Shown: positions 34,422 through 42,177 of the stretch, piece after piece
Numbering within the stretch: position 1 is the stretch's first letter
Layout: every line of letters begins with the position of its first letter
NCBI RefSeq assembly: GCF_018130465.1
Contig: NZ_JAFCKJ010000001.1
Coordinates: forward strand, 558,001-622,000
Direction: 5' to 3'
From: Bradyrhizobium canariense
GTDB lineage: Bacteria > Pseudomonadota > Alphaproteobacteria > Rhizobiales > Xanthobacteraceae
DNA length: 64,000 nt
Program-made: the position numbers and the translations under genes
Notes under the pieces: generated by a model
Databases searched by the model: none
Told to the model about the DNA's origin: nothing
The model's input: only the letters and a program-made list of their open reading frames with translations

Positions 34422-35867
34422 TCAGGCACTCTGAGCTGTCTTCACCACCACGATATTGCTTTCGTCGTGCTGGGGAGGGGCCACATCCTGAGCGGCCTTC
34501 TCGGCCTCGCCCGCATGGCGCTTGAGGTAGTCGCGGCGCATGCCGATCTCGTCGCGGACGAATTCGTAGCCGAGTTTGAAGGTGTCGAGCCCGTCGGTAC
34601 TGATCGTGCCGTCTCTGAGGCCGACCACCGCGCCGCGCAAGATGCCCTCCAGCTCGTCCTGGAGACATTCGAGCTGGTCCAGCGAATTGGCGTGCTCGAT
34701 GCGCTCGCCGATGTCGAGGATGGCGGTGGAGAGCTCGCTGGCCTTCTCCGGCGCGATCCGGGTGATCTTGGCGTAGATCGCGGCGAAGATCGAGCCGATG
34801 ACGCTGAGCGCGGCAGCGCCCAGATACATCAGGTCGCTGTACTTATCCATGAACGACTTGGTGTCGTCGTTGATGTAGTCGGCCGCCCCTTGATGCGCCA
34901 TCACGAAGGCGTCCTTCTCGACGGAGGCGGGCTCGATTCTGCTGGCAAAGCCGCTGTCGAGCCCGAGCGCGGACTTGTTCTCGTAGACGACGCGCGCGAG
35001 CTCCCCAGCGATCGTCGGCGACATCCTGGATTGGACGACCAGCAACCATTCGAGCCCGATCGTGTCGAGATCGTCGTCGGGAATTTCCGGCGATGCAGAC
35101 AGCGTGCCCGCCGTCAGCGTCTCGCTGGAAATGCCGGGGATCTTGCGCGCCAGCGCTTTCGCCTCGTCAATCGCGTTCAGTGTGAAGCCGCCGCGCCTGG
35201 CGACCTGCTCATACGCCTTGTCCCGCACCGCCTTCGAGGCGTGGACGATGGCGACGACCGCGCCAAAGCCGCTTGCCGGCGCGAACAGCTTGTCGAGTGT
35301 CGCACCCTGCGGCGCCATCTGGATCTTCGCCGCGTCCGCACCGTCGGGAATGTCGAGGATGCCGCGGACGAAGGCGAGCGAGGATTCGTTGTCGGCGAGG
35401 ACGGCGACCTTCTTCTTCTTCAGCTCGGCGAGCGACTTGATCTTCTTGTTTCCGGGCCCGAGCAGCAGCACGAGATCGTGCTCGAGGATCGCGAGTGTGC
35501 GGGCCCGCAGCGGCACCTTGGCGTCGGTGCGCAGCACCGCGAGGTCGGCCTGCTTGCGATCGAACTGGGCGACCGCCTTGGCGTTGTCGGCGTTGTTGAC
35601 GATCTTGATCCGGAAGCGCGAGGCGTTGTTCTTCAGAACGGCGGCGAGCTTGGCTGCGAACAGCGCCTCGTCGCTGTTCGGGGCGCCGACGGCGAAGGTC
35701 AGCGTCTCCGAATTGTGCACCAGCGCGCGGCCGCCCCAGACGGTGGCAAGCGACAACAGCAGGGTCAGCACGACGTAGAGGAAGACCTGCTGCTGGTTGG
35801 TCTTGATCACCTTGGGTCGCCGGGGCGGTGGCTCGATCGGCGATGAGGTAGGGCCCTCAGTACTCAT
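34422..35867 (-). CDS. membrane-anchored TAXI-family solute-binding protein
   Basis: 481 residues. An N-terminal membrane segment (QVFLYVVLTLLLSLATVWGG, about 27-46) precedes a TAXI/NMT1-like periplasmic binding domain (LTFAVGAPNSDEALFAAKLA; QADLAVLRTDAKV; KKVAVLADNESSLAFVRGIL). A second membrane helix at about 345-368 (DLMYLGAAALSVIGSIFAAI) leads to a charged cytoplasmic helical tail of about 110 residues. Normal TAXI proteins are soluble and paired with a fused DctQM permease; no such permease is nearby. A sensor role is possible. Confidence 0.8.
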   Translation of the reverse strand: MSTEGPTSSPIEPPPRRPKVIKTNQQQVFLYVVLTLLLSLATVWGGRALVHNSETLTFAVGAPNSDEALFAAKLAAVLKNNASRFRIKIVNNADNAKAVAQFDRKQADLAVLRTDAKVPLRARTLAILEHDLVLLLGPGNKKIKSLAELKKKKVAVLADNESSLAFVRGILDIPDGADAAKIQMAPQGATLDKLFAPASGFGAVVAIVHASKAVRDKAYEQVARRGGFTLNAIDEAKALARKIPGISSETLTAGTLSASPEIPDDDLDTIGLEWLLVVQSRMSPTIAGELARVVYENKSALGLDSGFASRIEPASVEKDAFVMAHQGAADYINDDTKSFMDKYSDLMYLGAAALSVIGSIFAAIYAKITRIAPEKASELSTAILDIGERIEHANSLDQLECLQDELEGILRGAVVGLRDGTISTDGLDTFKLGYEFVRDEIGMRRDYLKRHAGEAEKAAQDVAPPQHDESNIVVVKTAQSA

Positions 35868-36203
35868 GGCAGCACTCTGGCCTTATGCTTCCGGTGACGG
35901 GCGTCTCGCGGATGTGATCGCTGCGGTCGCCCTGAAATTCGTAAACGTCTGAAAAAAGAACGATATTCTCTACCGACAATGATAGCGCGCAGGTCGCGGA
36001 ATGCAAATTTCGAGCCGAAGGTAACCTTACTCAACTCGGCCGCGGCGATTGGTCATCCTATCACCAGTTAGCCACAGTTGGCGATTTTCCGGTTCCCCCC
36101 GGCTGCATTCCGCCGCGGGAGATGTCATAAATCGCAGGTCCCGGCGATTTGACCGGTCCAGGAAGAGGTTGCGCCGAACGCTCCAATTCTTCTTGTCACG
36201 TCA
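35868..36203. other. 336-bp intergenic region, divergent promoters
   Basis: No gene seen. AT-rich patches (for example at 35945-35985) are the likely promoter of the minus-strand TAXI gene. Confidence 0.45.
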
Positions 36204-36620
36204 ATGAGGGCGTCAGCCTTGTCGTTTCCACCCCTGTCATCGGCGGTTCCGGTCGAAGCGCTCATTGGTTGGATGTTGCTGCTCACCTTCAAGCACATCA
36301 TCGCCGATTTCGTCCTGCAGACCGCCTGGATGGCGCACGGCAAGGACCAGAAGCACGGTTGGGCTCTGCCGCTCCTGGTGCACTGCCTGATTCACCTTGC
36401 GGTCGCTCTGCCGCTGATCCTGATCGTGGCGCCGAAGTTCTGGTTTGTGGCGTTGATCGACTTCGTGATCCACATCACGATCGACCGCGCCAAGGGCCTC
36501 GTCTCGGCCAATTTCGGGGTCGACCTGGCGCATCCCTGGTTCTGGACCCTGATCGGTGTCGACCAGGCCCTGCACCATTTGACCGGCTTCGGCCTCTCCA
36601 TCTTCATGGCGGCGAACTGA
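36204..36620 (+). CDS. DUF3307 domain membrane protein
   Basis: 138 residues, four hydrophobic segments. The pattern FKHIIADFVLQTAWMAHGKD, then HCLIHLAVALP, DFVIHITIDRAKG and GVDQALHHLTGF fits DUF3307; the repeated His/Asp in membrane helices could bind metal. Function unknown. An internal ATG before the first helix is an alternative start. Confidence 0.8.
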   Translation: MRASALSFPPLSSAVPVEALIGWMLLLTFKHIIADFVLQTAWMAHGKDQKHGWALPLLVHCLIHLAVALPLILIVAPKFWFVALIDFVIHITIDRAKGLVSANFGVDLAHPWFWTLIGVDQALHHLTGFGLSIFMAAN

Positions 36621-36669
36621 CGGACGGTCGTCCCCGATGCGGGGCAATCGCTTGTCCGGCATTCACAAG

Positions 36670-36760
36670 AGGTCGTCATGCCCGGGCTTGTCCCGGGCAT
36701 TCACGTCGTTCCGTCTCGTGGCTAGGCGTGGATGGCCGGGACAAGCCCCGCCATGACGCT
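36670..36760. repeat. dispersed palindromic repeat
   Basis: ATGCCCGGG (36678-36686) pairs with CCCGGGCAT (36692-36700). A related half, GGCCGGGACAAGCCCCGCC, follows at about 36734. Same family as the copy near 39611. Confidence 0.7.
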
Positions 36761-36885
36761 GTGGAGGCATTTGCGACCCATTGATTCGCGGTCAGGGCGC
36801 AAGGACCCCGGGTGACTACCGGGCAGCGTGGTTAACCTTTCATTAGAGAATTGCACTGCATCTTCGCCCACGAGGGAGAACTGCA

Positions 36886-37284
36886 ATGTTTTCAAGCCGC
36901 GACGCCTTTGAAAATGATTTCTGCCCGGTCCGCGACGAACTCCTTGGCGAGATGTATCGCGCCAACGAGAGCGGCTTGCCGAGGCTGGTTGAGAGTGTTT
37001 CCCCAGCCGCGCGCGCCATGCTGGCGTTGTTCTGCTATCGCCGCAGCCATCTGCATTCGCTGGCAGTCGCGATCGCCGCAAGCTGCAACGAGCGCGACCT
37101 GATCGAGAGCGGCGGCCGCGTCGGCTCGACGCTCTATGCGCTGGCGCGCGAAGGCGCGGCGAAATCCTCGCCGTCGCTGTCGGGTGGCCGCAAGCCGATC
37201 ACGCTGTCGACCAAGCCGCTCTCGGTGCTTGCACCGATTGACGACGAGATCGACGACGAGATCAGCGAAGCCGTCCCCGCCTGA
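36886..37284 (+). CDS. conserved-looking hypothetical protein
   Basis: 132 residues, no recognised domain. The central part is helical (SPAARAMLALFCYRRSHLHS) and the C-terminus is acidic (APIDDEIDDEISEAVPA). A good GGGAGAAC ribosome site precedes the ATG. No membrane segment or signal peptide. Monocistronic by spacing. Confidence 0.7.
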   Translation: MFSSRDAFENDFCPVRDELLGEMYRANESGLPRLVESVSPAARAMLALFCYRRSHLHSLAVAIAASCNERDLIESGGRVGSTLYALAREGAAKSSPSLSGGRKPITLSTKPLSVLAPIDDEIDDEISEAVPA

Positions 37285-37358
37285 AGCGCGATCTATCGCG
37301 CTTTAGCTCTCTATTGGCGCATGATTTCGGCGGAAAACCGCTGCACACTTTTTTCGGA

Positions 37359-37697
37359 TCATAAGCTGGCCGCCTCTATCACCGGCAGCCCGAATTTCCG
37401 CCGTGCCATTGCGCATTCGGCATCGCCCGGCATGCATGTGCGGCACACCTCCGGCCGCGCTTCATAAATGCCGCAGGCCGTCTGCTTTCCGATCTCTCCC
37501 TGCAACGCCGAACAGCGATCGCCTTCGCAGCGCATGCCGGACTGACGCGCGTTGACGAGCGCCTCCGGGATCGCGGCAAGCTCCTCGTCGCTCTCGATCG
37601 AGAAGCGCGGCCAGTTCGCCGAATAGCCGCAGCAGGCGCCGCAACTCTGGCAACAGCTCGACAGGTCGATGGGGGAGTTCTCGTCCATCGTGGTCAC
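37359..37697 (-). CDS. YkgJ-family cysteine cluster protein
   Basis: 112 residues from GTG 37697, which has AAGGA upstream and lies just past the stop of the WYL regulator; ATG 37688 is the alternative. Cysteine-rich: LSSCCQSCGACCGYSANWPR, CEGDRCSALQG, ACGIYEARPEVCRTCMPGD. These are the spacings of the YkgJ/UPF0153 metal or Fe-S cluster-binding proteins. Probably translated from the same message as the WYL regulator. Confidence 0.85.
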   Translation of the reverse strand: MTTMDENSPIDLSSCCQSCGACCGYSANWPRFSIESDEELAAIPEALVNARQSGMRCEGDRCSALQGEIGKQTACGIYEARPEVCRTCMPGDAECAMARRKFGLPVIEAASL

Positions 37698-37704
37698 GTG
37701 TCCT

Positions 37705-38403
37705 TCACGTATCCTTGGGTGGGCCCCAGACCAGGCTCTGCCGCCATTTCGCGCGCAGCACGTCGCGCCGCTCCGGATATCTCTCGTCGGGATAACTCGC
37801 ATCCACCACGCGATCGGTGCGGAAGCTGCGGAAGTCGCCGCGCAGCTCGCACCAGGCCGCGAGCAGGCGCACGGCATCGAGATAGCCGACCGAAATCGGC
37901 CAGATCATGCGCTCGCTGGCGCGGCCCTGCTCGTCGCGATAGCGCAGCATGATCTTCTTGCCTTCGTGGATCTGGGTGCGCGTGCGCACCATGTCCAGGC
38001 GGTCCGGCTCCCTGTTCCAGCTCGGCCGTGCCCGGCTTGCCGGCTCCAGCACGAAGGGGCGCAGGCGCTCAGGGACAGTGTCGGCGATCTTGGCCATCAA
38101 ATCTTCAGCCGCGCGCGCCAGCGCGGGATCGGCATGGCCGGCGACCCATTGCGCGCCCAGCACCGCCGCCTCGATCTCGTCGGGTGTCAGCATCAAGGGC
38201 GGCAGATCAAAACCCTTTTCCAGGATGTAGCCCATGCCGGCTTCACCGCGGATCGGCACGCGCTGGCCGATCAGCGTGGCGATGTCGCGATAGATCGTGC
38301 GCTTCGAGGTCTCGAGCTCGGCCGCGATGGCGTCCGCCGTCATCGGCTTACGCGTGCGCCTCAGCACCTGGATGATTTGAAACAGCCGGTCGGCGCGTCT
38401 CAT
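37705..38403 (-). CDS. WYL-domain, YafY-type HTH transcriptional regulator (second copy)
   Basis: 232 residues. HTH with TADAIAAELETSKRTIYRDI, then LIGQRVPIRGEAGMGYIL, and a short WYL domain ending EQGRASERMIWPISVGYLDA plus LLAAWCELRGDFRSFR. Shorter than the regulator at 29862. Divergent from a small gene and a GST gene, with an imperfect inverted repeat between them. The same regulator-GST arrangement is found at 29862-31612. Confidence 0.88.
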   Translation of the reverse strand: MRRADRLFQIIQVLRRTRKPMTADAIAAELETSKRTIYRDIATLIGQRVPIRGEAGMGYILEKGFDLPPLMLTPDEIEAAVLGAQWVAGHADPALARAAEDLMAKIADTVPERLRPFVLEPASRARPSWNREPDRLDMVRTRTQIHEGKKIMLRYRDEQGRASERMIWPISVGYLDAVRLLAAWCELRGDFRSFRTDRVVDASYPDERYPERRDVLRAKWRQSLVWGPPKDT

Positions 38404-38447
38404 GACTGGTCTCTTGTCGGTGGTCTTTTTCAGAAGGCGGCGCGCGG

Positions 38448-38471
38448 CTGCTGACAGGATGTTGGCAGCAG
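38448..38471. promoter_or_regulatory. imperfect inverted repeat upstream of the second WYL regulator
   Basis: CTGCTGACA (38448-38456) faces TGGCAGCAG (38463-38471), one mismatch and a 6-bp spacer. Position between the divergent regulator and the 96-residue gene suggests an operator. Confidence 0.5.
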
Positions 38472-38517
38472 GGGAGTTCTATACCGGGACAACACGTCGA
38501 CTGAAGAGGATTTGTCC

Positions 38518-38808
38518 ATGATCATTCCAACTCATTTCGGCCCGGCTGCTGCGCTGTGGCGGACCCAGTCCTTACAGGTCCAGCCCTTGCAAGTCCGAGC
38601 CTGGTACGCATGGGCGTTCGGCCGCCTCGTATCCCTTGATCTCATGGTCGTCGACCTCCGCCTTGCGCTCGCGACCGTGGTGGCCCGCTTCCTGGTCCAG
38701 GCCGCGGGCGCGCTGGTCCGTCATGTCATGGCCCGCGCCTGGCGAGGGGCCCGTTTCGCAGAAGATATCACGGCTGCTGCCACCATGGTGGCAGCAGCCC
38801 GCGGTTAA
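38518..38808 (+). CDS. small hypothetical protein
   Basis: 96 residues. A GAGGA ribosome site is 7 nt before ATG 38518. The N-terminus is Gln/Trp-rich (FGPAAALWRTQSLQVQPLQV), and the middle is amphipathic (LDLMVVDLRLALATVVARFL). No known domain. It is 38 bp from the GST gene and probably cotranscribed. Confidence 0.55.
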   Translation: MIIPTHFGPAAALWRTQSLQVQPLQVRAWYAWAFGRLVSLDLMVVDLRLALATVVARFLVQAAGALVRHVMARAWRGARFAEDITAAATMVAAARG

Positions 38809-38846
38809 GTTCCCTCAACTCTTTCGGTCGTTTCAGGAGAGCCTTC

Positions 38847-39575
38847 ATGATCACGCTTTACGGCTTTGGCACCGGCTTCGGCCTGCCGGAAATCAGCCCC
38901 TTCGTCACCAAGACGGAGGTGCAGCTCAAGATGGCGGGATTGCCCTACCGGAAGGAGCGGGCGATGCCGCCCGCCTCTCCCAAGGGGCAGCTGCCTTTCA
39001 TCGACGATGGCGGCGAGGCGGTGGCCGATTCCACCTTCATCCGCGCCCATATCGAGCGCCGCTACGGCTTCGATTTCGACGCCGGCCTGTCGCTTGCCGA
39101 GCGCGCGCAGGCCTGGGCATTCGAGCGCATGATCGAGCATCACGTTTATTTCGCGCTGGTCGGGGCGCGCTGGGTCGACCCGGTCAACTTCGCCAAGGGG
39201 CCTGCGCATTTCTTCGACGGCGCGCCGGAGCACAATCGCGAGAAGTTGCGAGAGGACGCGCAATTCCGTGTCGCCGAGAACTACCTGCTCTCCGGTCTAG
39301 GCCGCCACGCGCCCGATGAAGACGTCGATCTCGCCGTGCGCTCGCTGTTTGCACTCTCGGTGCAGCTCGGCGACAAGTCCTATCTGATGGGCAACAAGCC
39401 CTGCGGCGTCGATGCCACCGCCTTCGGTGCACTCGCCGGGATCCTGACGCCGTTCTTCGAATCCGGACTGCGCCGTCGCGCCGAAGGATTTCCGAACCTC
39501 ACCGCCTATGTCGACCGGATGATGGACAATTACTATCCGGAGTTCGCCTGGACCCCGCTGCGCCAGGCGGCTTAG
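38847..39575 (+). CDS. glutathione S-transferase family protein
   Basis: 242 residues. N-domain ITLYGFGTGFGLPEISPFVT and KGQLPFIDDGGEAVADSTF (cis-Pro and acidic-Ser motif); C-domain helical with SYLMGNKPCGVDATAFGALA. No Cys or Ser is obvious at the usual catalytic place, so the chemistry is unclear. Resembles GSTs with the failed-axon-connections/metaxin-like C-domain. Controlled, by position, by the divergent WYL regulator. Confidence 0.83.
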   Translation: MITLYGFGTGFGLPEISPFVTKTEVQLKMAGLPYRKERAMPPASPKGQLPFIDDGGEAVADSTFIRAHIERRYGFDFDAGLSLAERAQAWAFERMIEHHVYFALVGARWVDPVNFAKGPAHFFDGAPEHNREKLREDAQFRVAENYLLSGLGRHAPDEDVDLAVRSLFALSVQLGDKSYLMGNKPCGVDATAFGALAGILTPFFESGLRRRAEGFPNLTAYVDRMMDNYYPEFAWTPLRQAA

Positions 39576-39610
39576 CGCCATCGACGTTGGCGCGCTGAAG
39601 TTTCCACGTC

Positions 39611-39639
39611 GTCATGGCCGGGACAAGCCCGGGCATGAC
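39611..39639. repeat. dispersed palindromic repeat
   Basis: GTCATGGCCGGG (39611-39622) faces CCCGGGCATGAC (39628-39639) with one mismatch; loop ACAAG. Same family as 36670-36760. Confidence 0.7.
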
Positions 39640-39667
39640 AACGAGAGAGTCTGGAACTGAAAATAAA

Positions 39668-39692
39668 AGAGCCGGCCCGTTGGGCCGGCTCT
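39668..39692 (-). terminator. intrinsic terminator of the binding-protein gene
   Basis: Perfect 11-bp arms 39668-39678 and 39682-39692. On the minus strand the stem is followed by TTTATTT, 27 bp past the stop of the gene at 39719. Confidence 0.88.
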
Positions 39693-39718
39693 CGTCGTCT
39701 CAAAACCCTTCGCCGCCT

Positions 39719-40870
39719 TTACTTCACCAGCGAGTACTTGCCGTTCTTCACCGTGAGCAGGATGCGCGAGCGCTCGTCGAGGCCGTAGCGGTCCTTTTCG
39801 GTGAAATTGTAGACGCCCTGGCTCGCCGCAAGCTCCTTCTCCGACAGCAGCGCCTGGCGGATCGCTTCGCGGAATTCCGGCGTGCCGGGCTTCGCCGTCT
39901 TGAGTGCCGCCGGGATGATGCGCTTGAGAATCTCGAAGGCATCGTAGGAATGGCCGGCGAACTGGCTGCGGCTGTTCGGGCCGTACTTTGCTTCATAGGC
40001 CGAGTTGAGCGCGAGGCCCGGCTTCTTGGTGGCGGCTTCGTCCGGCTGGTCCTCGGGATCCATGACGGGACCAGAGGCCATCAGCACGCCTTCCGCTGCT
40101 TTGCCGGCGATGCGGATGAAGTCCATGCTGGCGGCGCCATGGGTCTGGTAGATCAGGCCCTGATAGCCACGCTCGCGCAGCTCGGTCTGCGGCAGTGCGG
40201 CCGCGGTGCCGGAAGCGCCGACCAGAATGGCGTCGGGATTCGCAGCCACGAGCTTCAGCACCTGTCCGGTCACCGACGTATCAGGACGAGCGAAGCGCTC
40301 CTCGTCGGCGATGGTCATGCCCATCGGCACGGCCTGCGCCTTCAGGTCGTTGAACCAGAGGTCGCCATAGGAGTCGGAATAGCCGATGTAACCGAGGGTC
40401 TTCACGCCCTTGGACTTCATGTGATCGTACAGCACCTTGCCCACGATCGGGATCGGCTGCGGCATCGCCACCGACCACTTCATGCGCTCCGGCGTGATCG
40501 GGAACGGCGCCAGGCCGAAATGCGGAATGCCGGCTTCGTTGGCGACGTTGGACACCGCGATGGTCGGCGGCGTCAGCGCCGAGCCCATGATGATGTCGGC
40601 CTTGGATTCGGTCACGAAGCGGCGGGCGTTGGTGGTCGCGGTGGTGGGATCGCCGCCGTCGTCGAGCACGATCACCTTCAGCGGCACGCCGCCGATCTCC
40701 TTCGGCACGAACTCCAGCGCATTGCGCTCGGGAATGCCCAGCGCTGCACCCGGGCCGGTCGTGGTGGTGGTGATGCCGATGGTGATCTCGGCGGTCTGGG
40801 CCAGCGCCGGCAGGGCCGGCAGCGCGAGCGCTGCCGCGGTGACGGCAGCGGTCAGGTAAAAGCGTTTCAT
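39719..40870 (-). CDS. branched-chain-type ABC transporter substrate-binding protein
   Basis: 383 residues, signal peptide MKRFYLTAAVTAAALALPAL ending AQTA. Type I fold: ITIGITTTTTGPGAALGIPE, ADIIMGSALTPPTIAVSNVA and LGYIGYSDSYGDLWFNDL. No permease is adjacent. It lies next to the feruloyl-CoA gene group on the same strand, so an aromatic acid is a reasonable ligand guess, perhaps delivered to the Liv permeases at 53-56 kb. Confidence 0.88.
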   Translation of the reverse strand: MKRFYLTAAVTAAALALPALPALAQTAEITIGITTTTTGPGAALGIPERNALEFVPKEIGGVPLKVIVLDDGGDPTTATTNARRFVTESKADIIMGSALTPPTIAVSNVANEAGIPHFGLAPFPITPERMKWSVAMPQPIPIVGKVLYDHMKSKGVKTLGYIGYSDSYGDLWFNDLKAQAVPMGMTIADEERFARPDTSVTGQVLKLVAANPDAILVGASGTAAALPQTELRERGYQGLIYQTHGAASMDFIRIAGKAAEGVLMASGPVMDPEDQPDEAATKKPGLALNSAYEAKYGPNSRSQFAGHSYDAFEILKRIIPAALKTAKPGTPEFREAIRQALLSEKELAASQGVYNFTEKDRYGLDERSRILLTVKNGKYSLVK

Positions 40871-40960
40871 CTATTCCTCCCTTTATGTGTTTCTTTGAAA
40901 GCAGAAATCGGGGGGTAATTCAGCCCCCTCTTTTGGTGATGTGGCGATTTAGCTCCGGAC

Positions 40961-41380
40961 CTAGCTCCCCGTGAATTTGGCTACCATTTCCGCAGGGAAC
41001 GGTGCCGATTTCAGTTTGTCGGGGTTAACGGGGTCGCGGCCGACCAGGACACGGGTCTCAAAACCCTCGATCGCCAGCGCCTCGCCCTTGTAGACGTTGT
41101 GCTTCACCTCGAAGCTCGAGCGCTTGATGCTCTCGATCTTCGTTTCGATGGTGATCCAGTCGCCATAGGTCGAGGGGATGTAGAACTTGGACCGCGTGTC
41201 GACCATGGGAATGCCCACCAGGCCGTATTTCTTGACCAGGTCCTGCTTGGAGAACCCGGCGACTTCGAACAGGGTCGACGTCGAATCGTCGAACATCGCG
41301 AAATAGCGCGGATAATAGACGATGTTGGCGGGGTCGCAGTCGCCCCACTGGATCTGGACGTCGCGCCGGTTCACGAACAT
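40961..41380 (-). CDS. 4-hydroxybenzoyl-CoA thioesterase-type hot-dog protein
   Basis: 139 residues. The motif IQWGDCDPANIVYYPRYF with the catalytic Asp matches 4-hydroxybenzoyl-CoA thioesterase, followed by YGDWITIETKIESIKRSSF. It would release an aryl acid such as 4-hydroxybenzoate from CoA. It is the last gene of a run with SDR, feruloyl-CoA synthase and crotonase, each separated by at most 25 bp, which supports a side-chain-shortening route. Confidence 0.85.
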   Translation of the reverse strand: MFVNRRDVQIQWGDCDPANIVYYPRYFAMFDDSTSTLFEVAGFSKQDLVKKYGLVGIPMVDTRSKFYIPSTYGDWITIETKIESIKRSSFEVKHNVYKGEALAIEGFETRVLVGRDPVNPDKLKSAPFPAEMVAKFTGS

Positions 41381-41390
41381 GTGCCGCGCC

Positions 41391-42152
41391 CTATTTCGGC
41401 GCCATGCGCAGCGAGCCGTCGAGACGCACCACTTCGCCGTTCAGGTATGAATTCTCGACCATGTGCAGCGCCAGTGCCGCGAACTCGTCGGCGTGGCCGA
41501 GCCGGCGCGGGAACGGGATCGCGGCGGCGAGCGAGTCCTGGGCTTCCTGCGGCAGGTTGGCGAGCAGCGGGGTAAGGAACAGGCCGGGCGCGATGGTCAG
41601 CACGCGGACGCCGAACTGCGCCAGCTCGCGCGCGATCGGCAGCGTCATGCCGACGATGCCGCCCTTCGAGGCCGAATAGGCCGATTGCCCGATCTGGCCG
41701 TCATAAGCGGCAACGGAAGCCGTGTTGATGATGACGCCGCGCTCGCCGGTCGCCTGCGGCTCGAGCTTGGACATCTCGGTTGCGGCGAGGCGCAGCATGT
41801 TGAAGGTCCCGATCAGATTGACCTTGATGACCTTCTCGAAATCGGCAAGCGCCATCGGGCCGTCGCGGCCGACGACGCGCTTGGCAACGCCGATGCCGGC
41901 GCAATTGACCAGCACGCGCGCGGGTCCATGGGCCTTGGTCGCCTGCGCGATCGCAGCTTCCGCGGAGGCGGCATCGGAGACGTCGCAAGTCACGGCCACG
42001 CCCTTGATCTCGGCGGCAACACTCTCGGCGAGCTTGGCATTGAGATCGCACACCGCGACCTTGGCGCCCTGCGCGGCCAGCTTTCGCGCGGTCGCCGCGC
42101 CCAGTCCCGATGCGCCGCCCGTGACGATGGCTGCCTGATCCTTCAACAACAT
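41391..42152 (-). CDS. SDR, 3-hydroxyacyl-CoA dehydrogenase (HSD17B10-like)
   Basis: 253 residues. Cofactor site VTGGASGLGAATARKLAAQG, NCAGIG, active-site SAYSASKGGIVGM, and PGLFLTPLL after the catalytic block. The pattern ALADFEKVIKVNLIGTFNML is typical of type 2 3-hydroxyacyl-CoA dehydrogenases. Between the thioesterase and feruloyl-CoA synthase genes; it would oxidise the 3-hydroxy-phenylpropanoyl-CoA. Confidence 0.85.
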   Translation of the reverse strand: MLLKDQAAIVTGGASGLGAATARKLAAQGAKVAVCDLNAKLAESVAAEIKGVAVTCDVSDAASAEAAIAQATKAHGPARVLVNCAGIGVAKRVVGRDGPMALADFEKVIKVNLIGTFNMLRLAATEMSKLEPQATGERGVIINTASVAAYDGQIGQSAYSASKGGIVGMTLPIARELAQFGVRVLTIAPGLFLTPLLANLPQEAQDSLAAAIPFPRRLGHADEFAALALHMVENSYLNGEVVRLDGSLRMAPK

Positions 42153-42177
42153 GGCGTTCTCCTGGTGCGATGATTTC

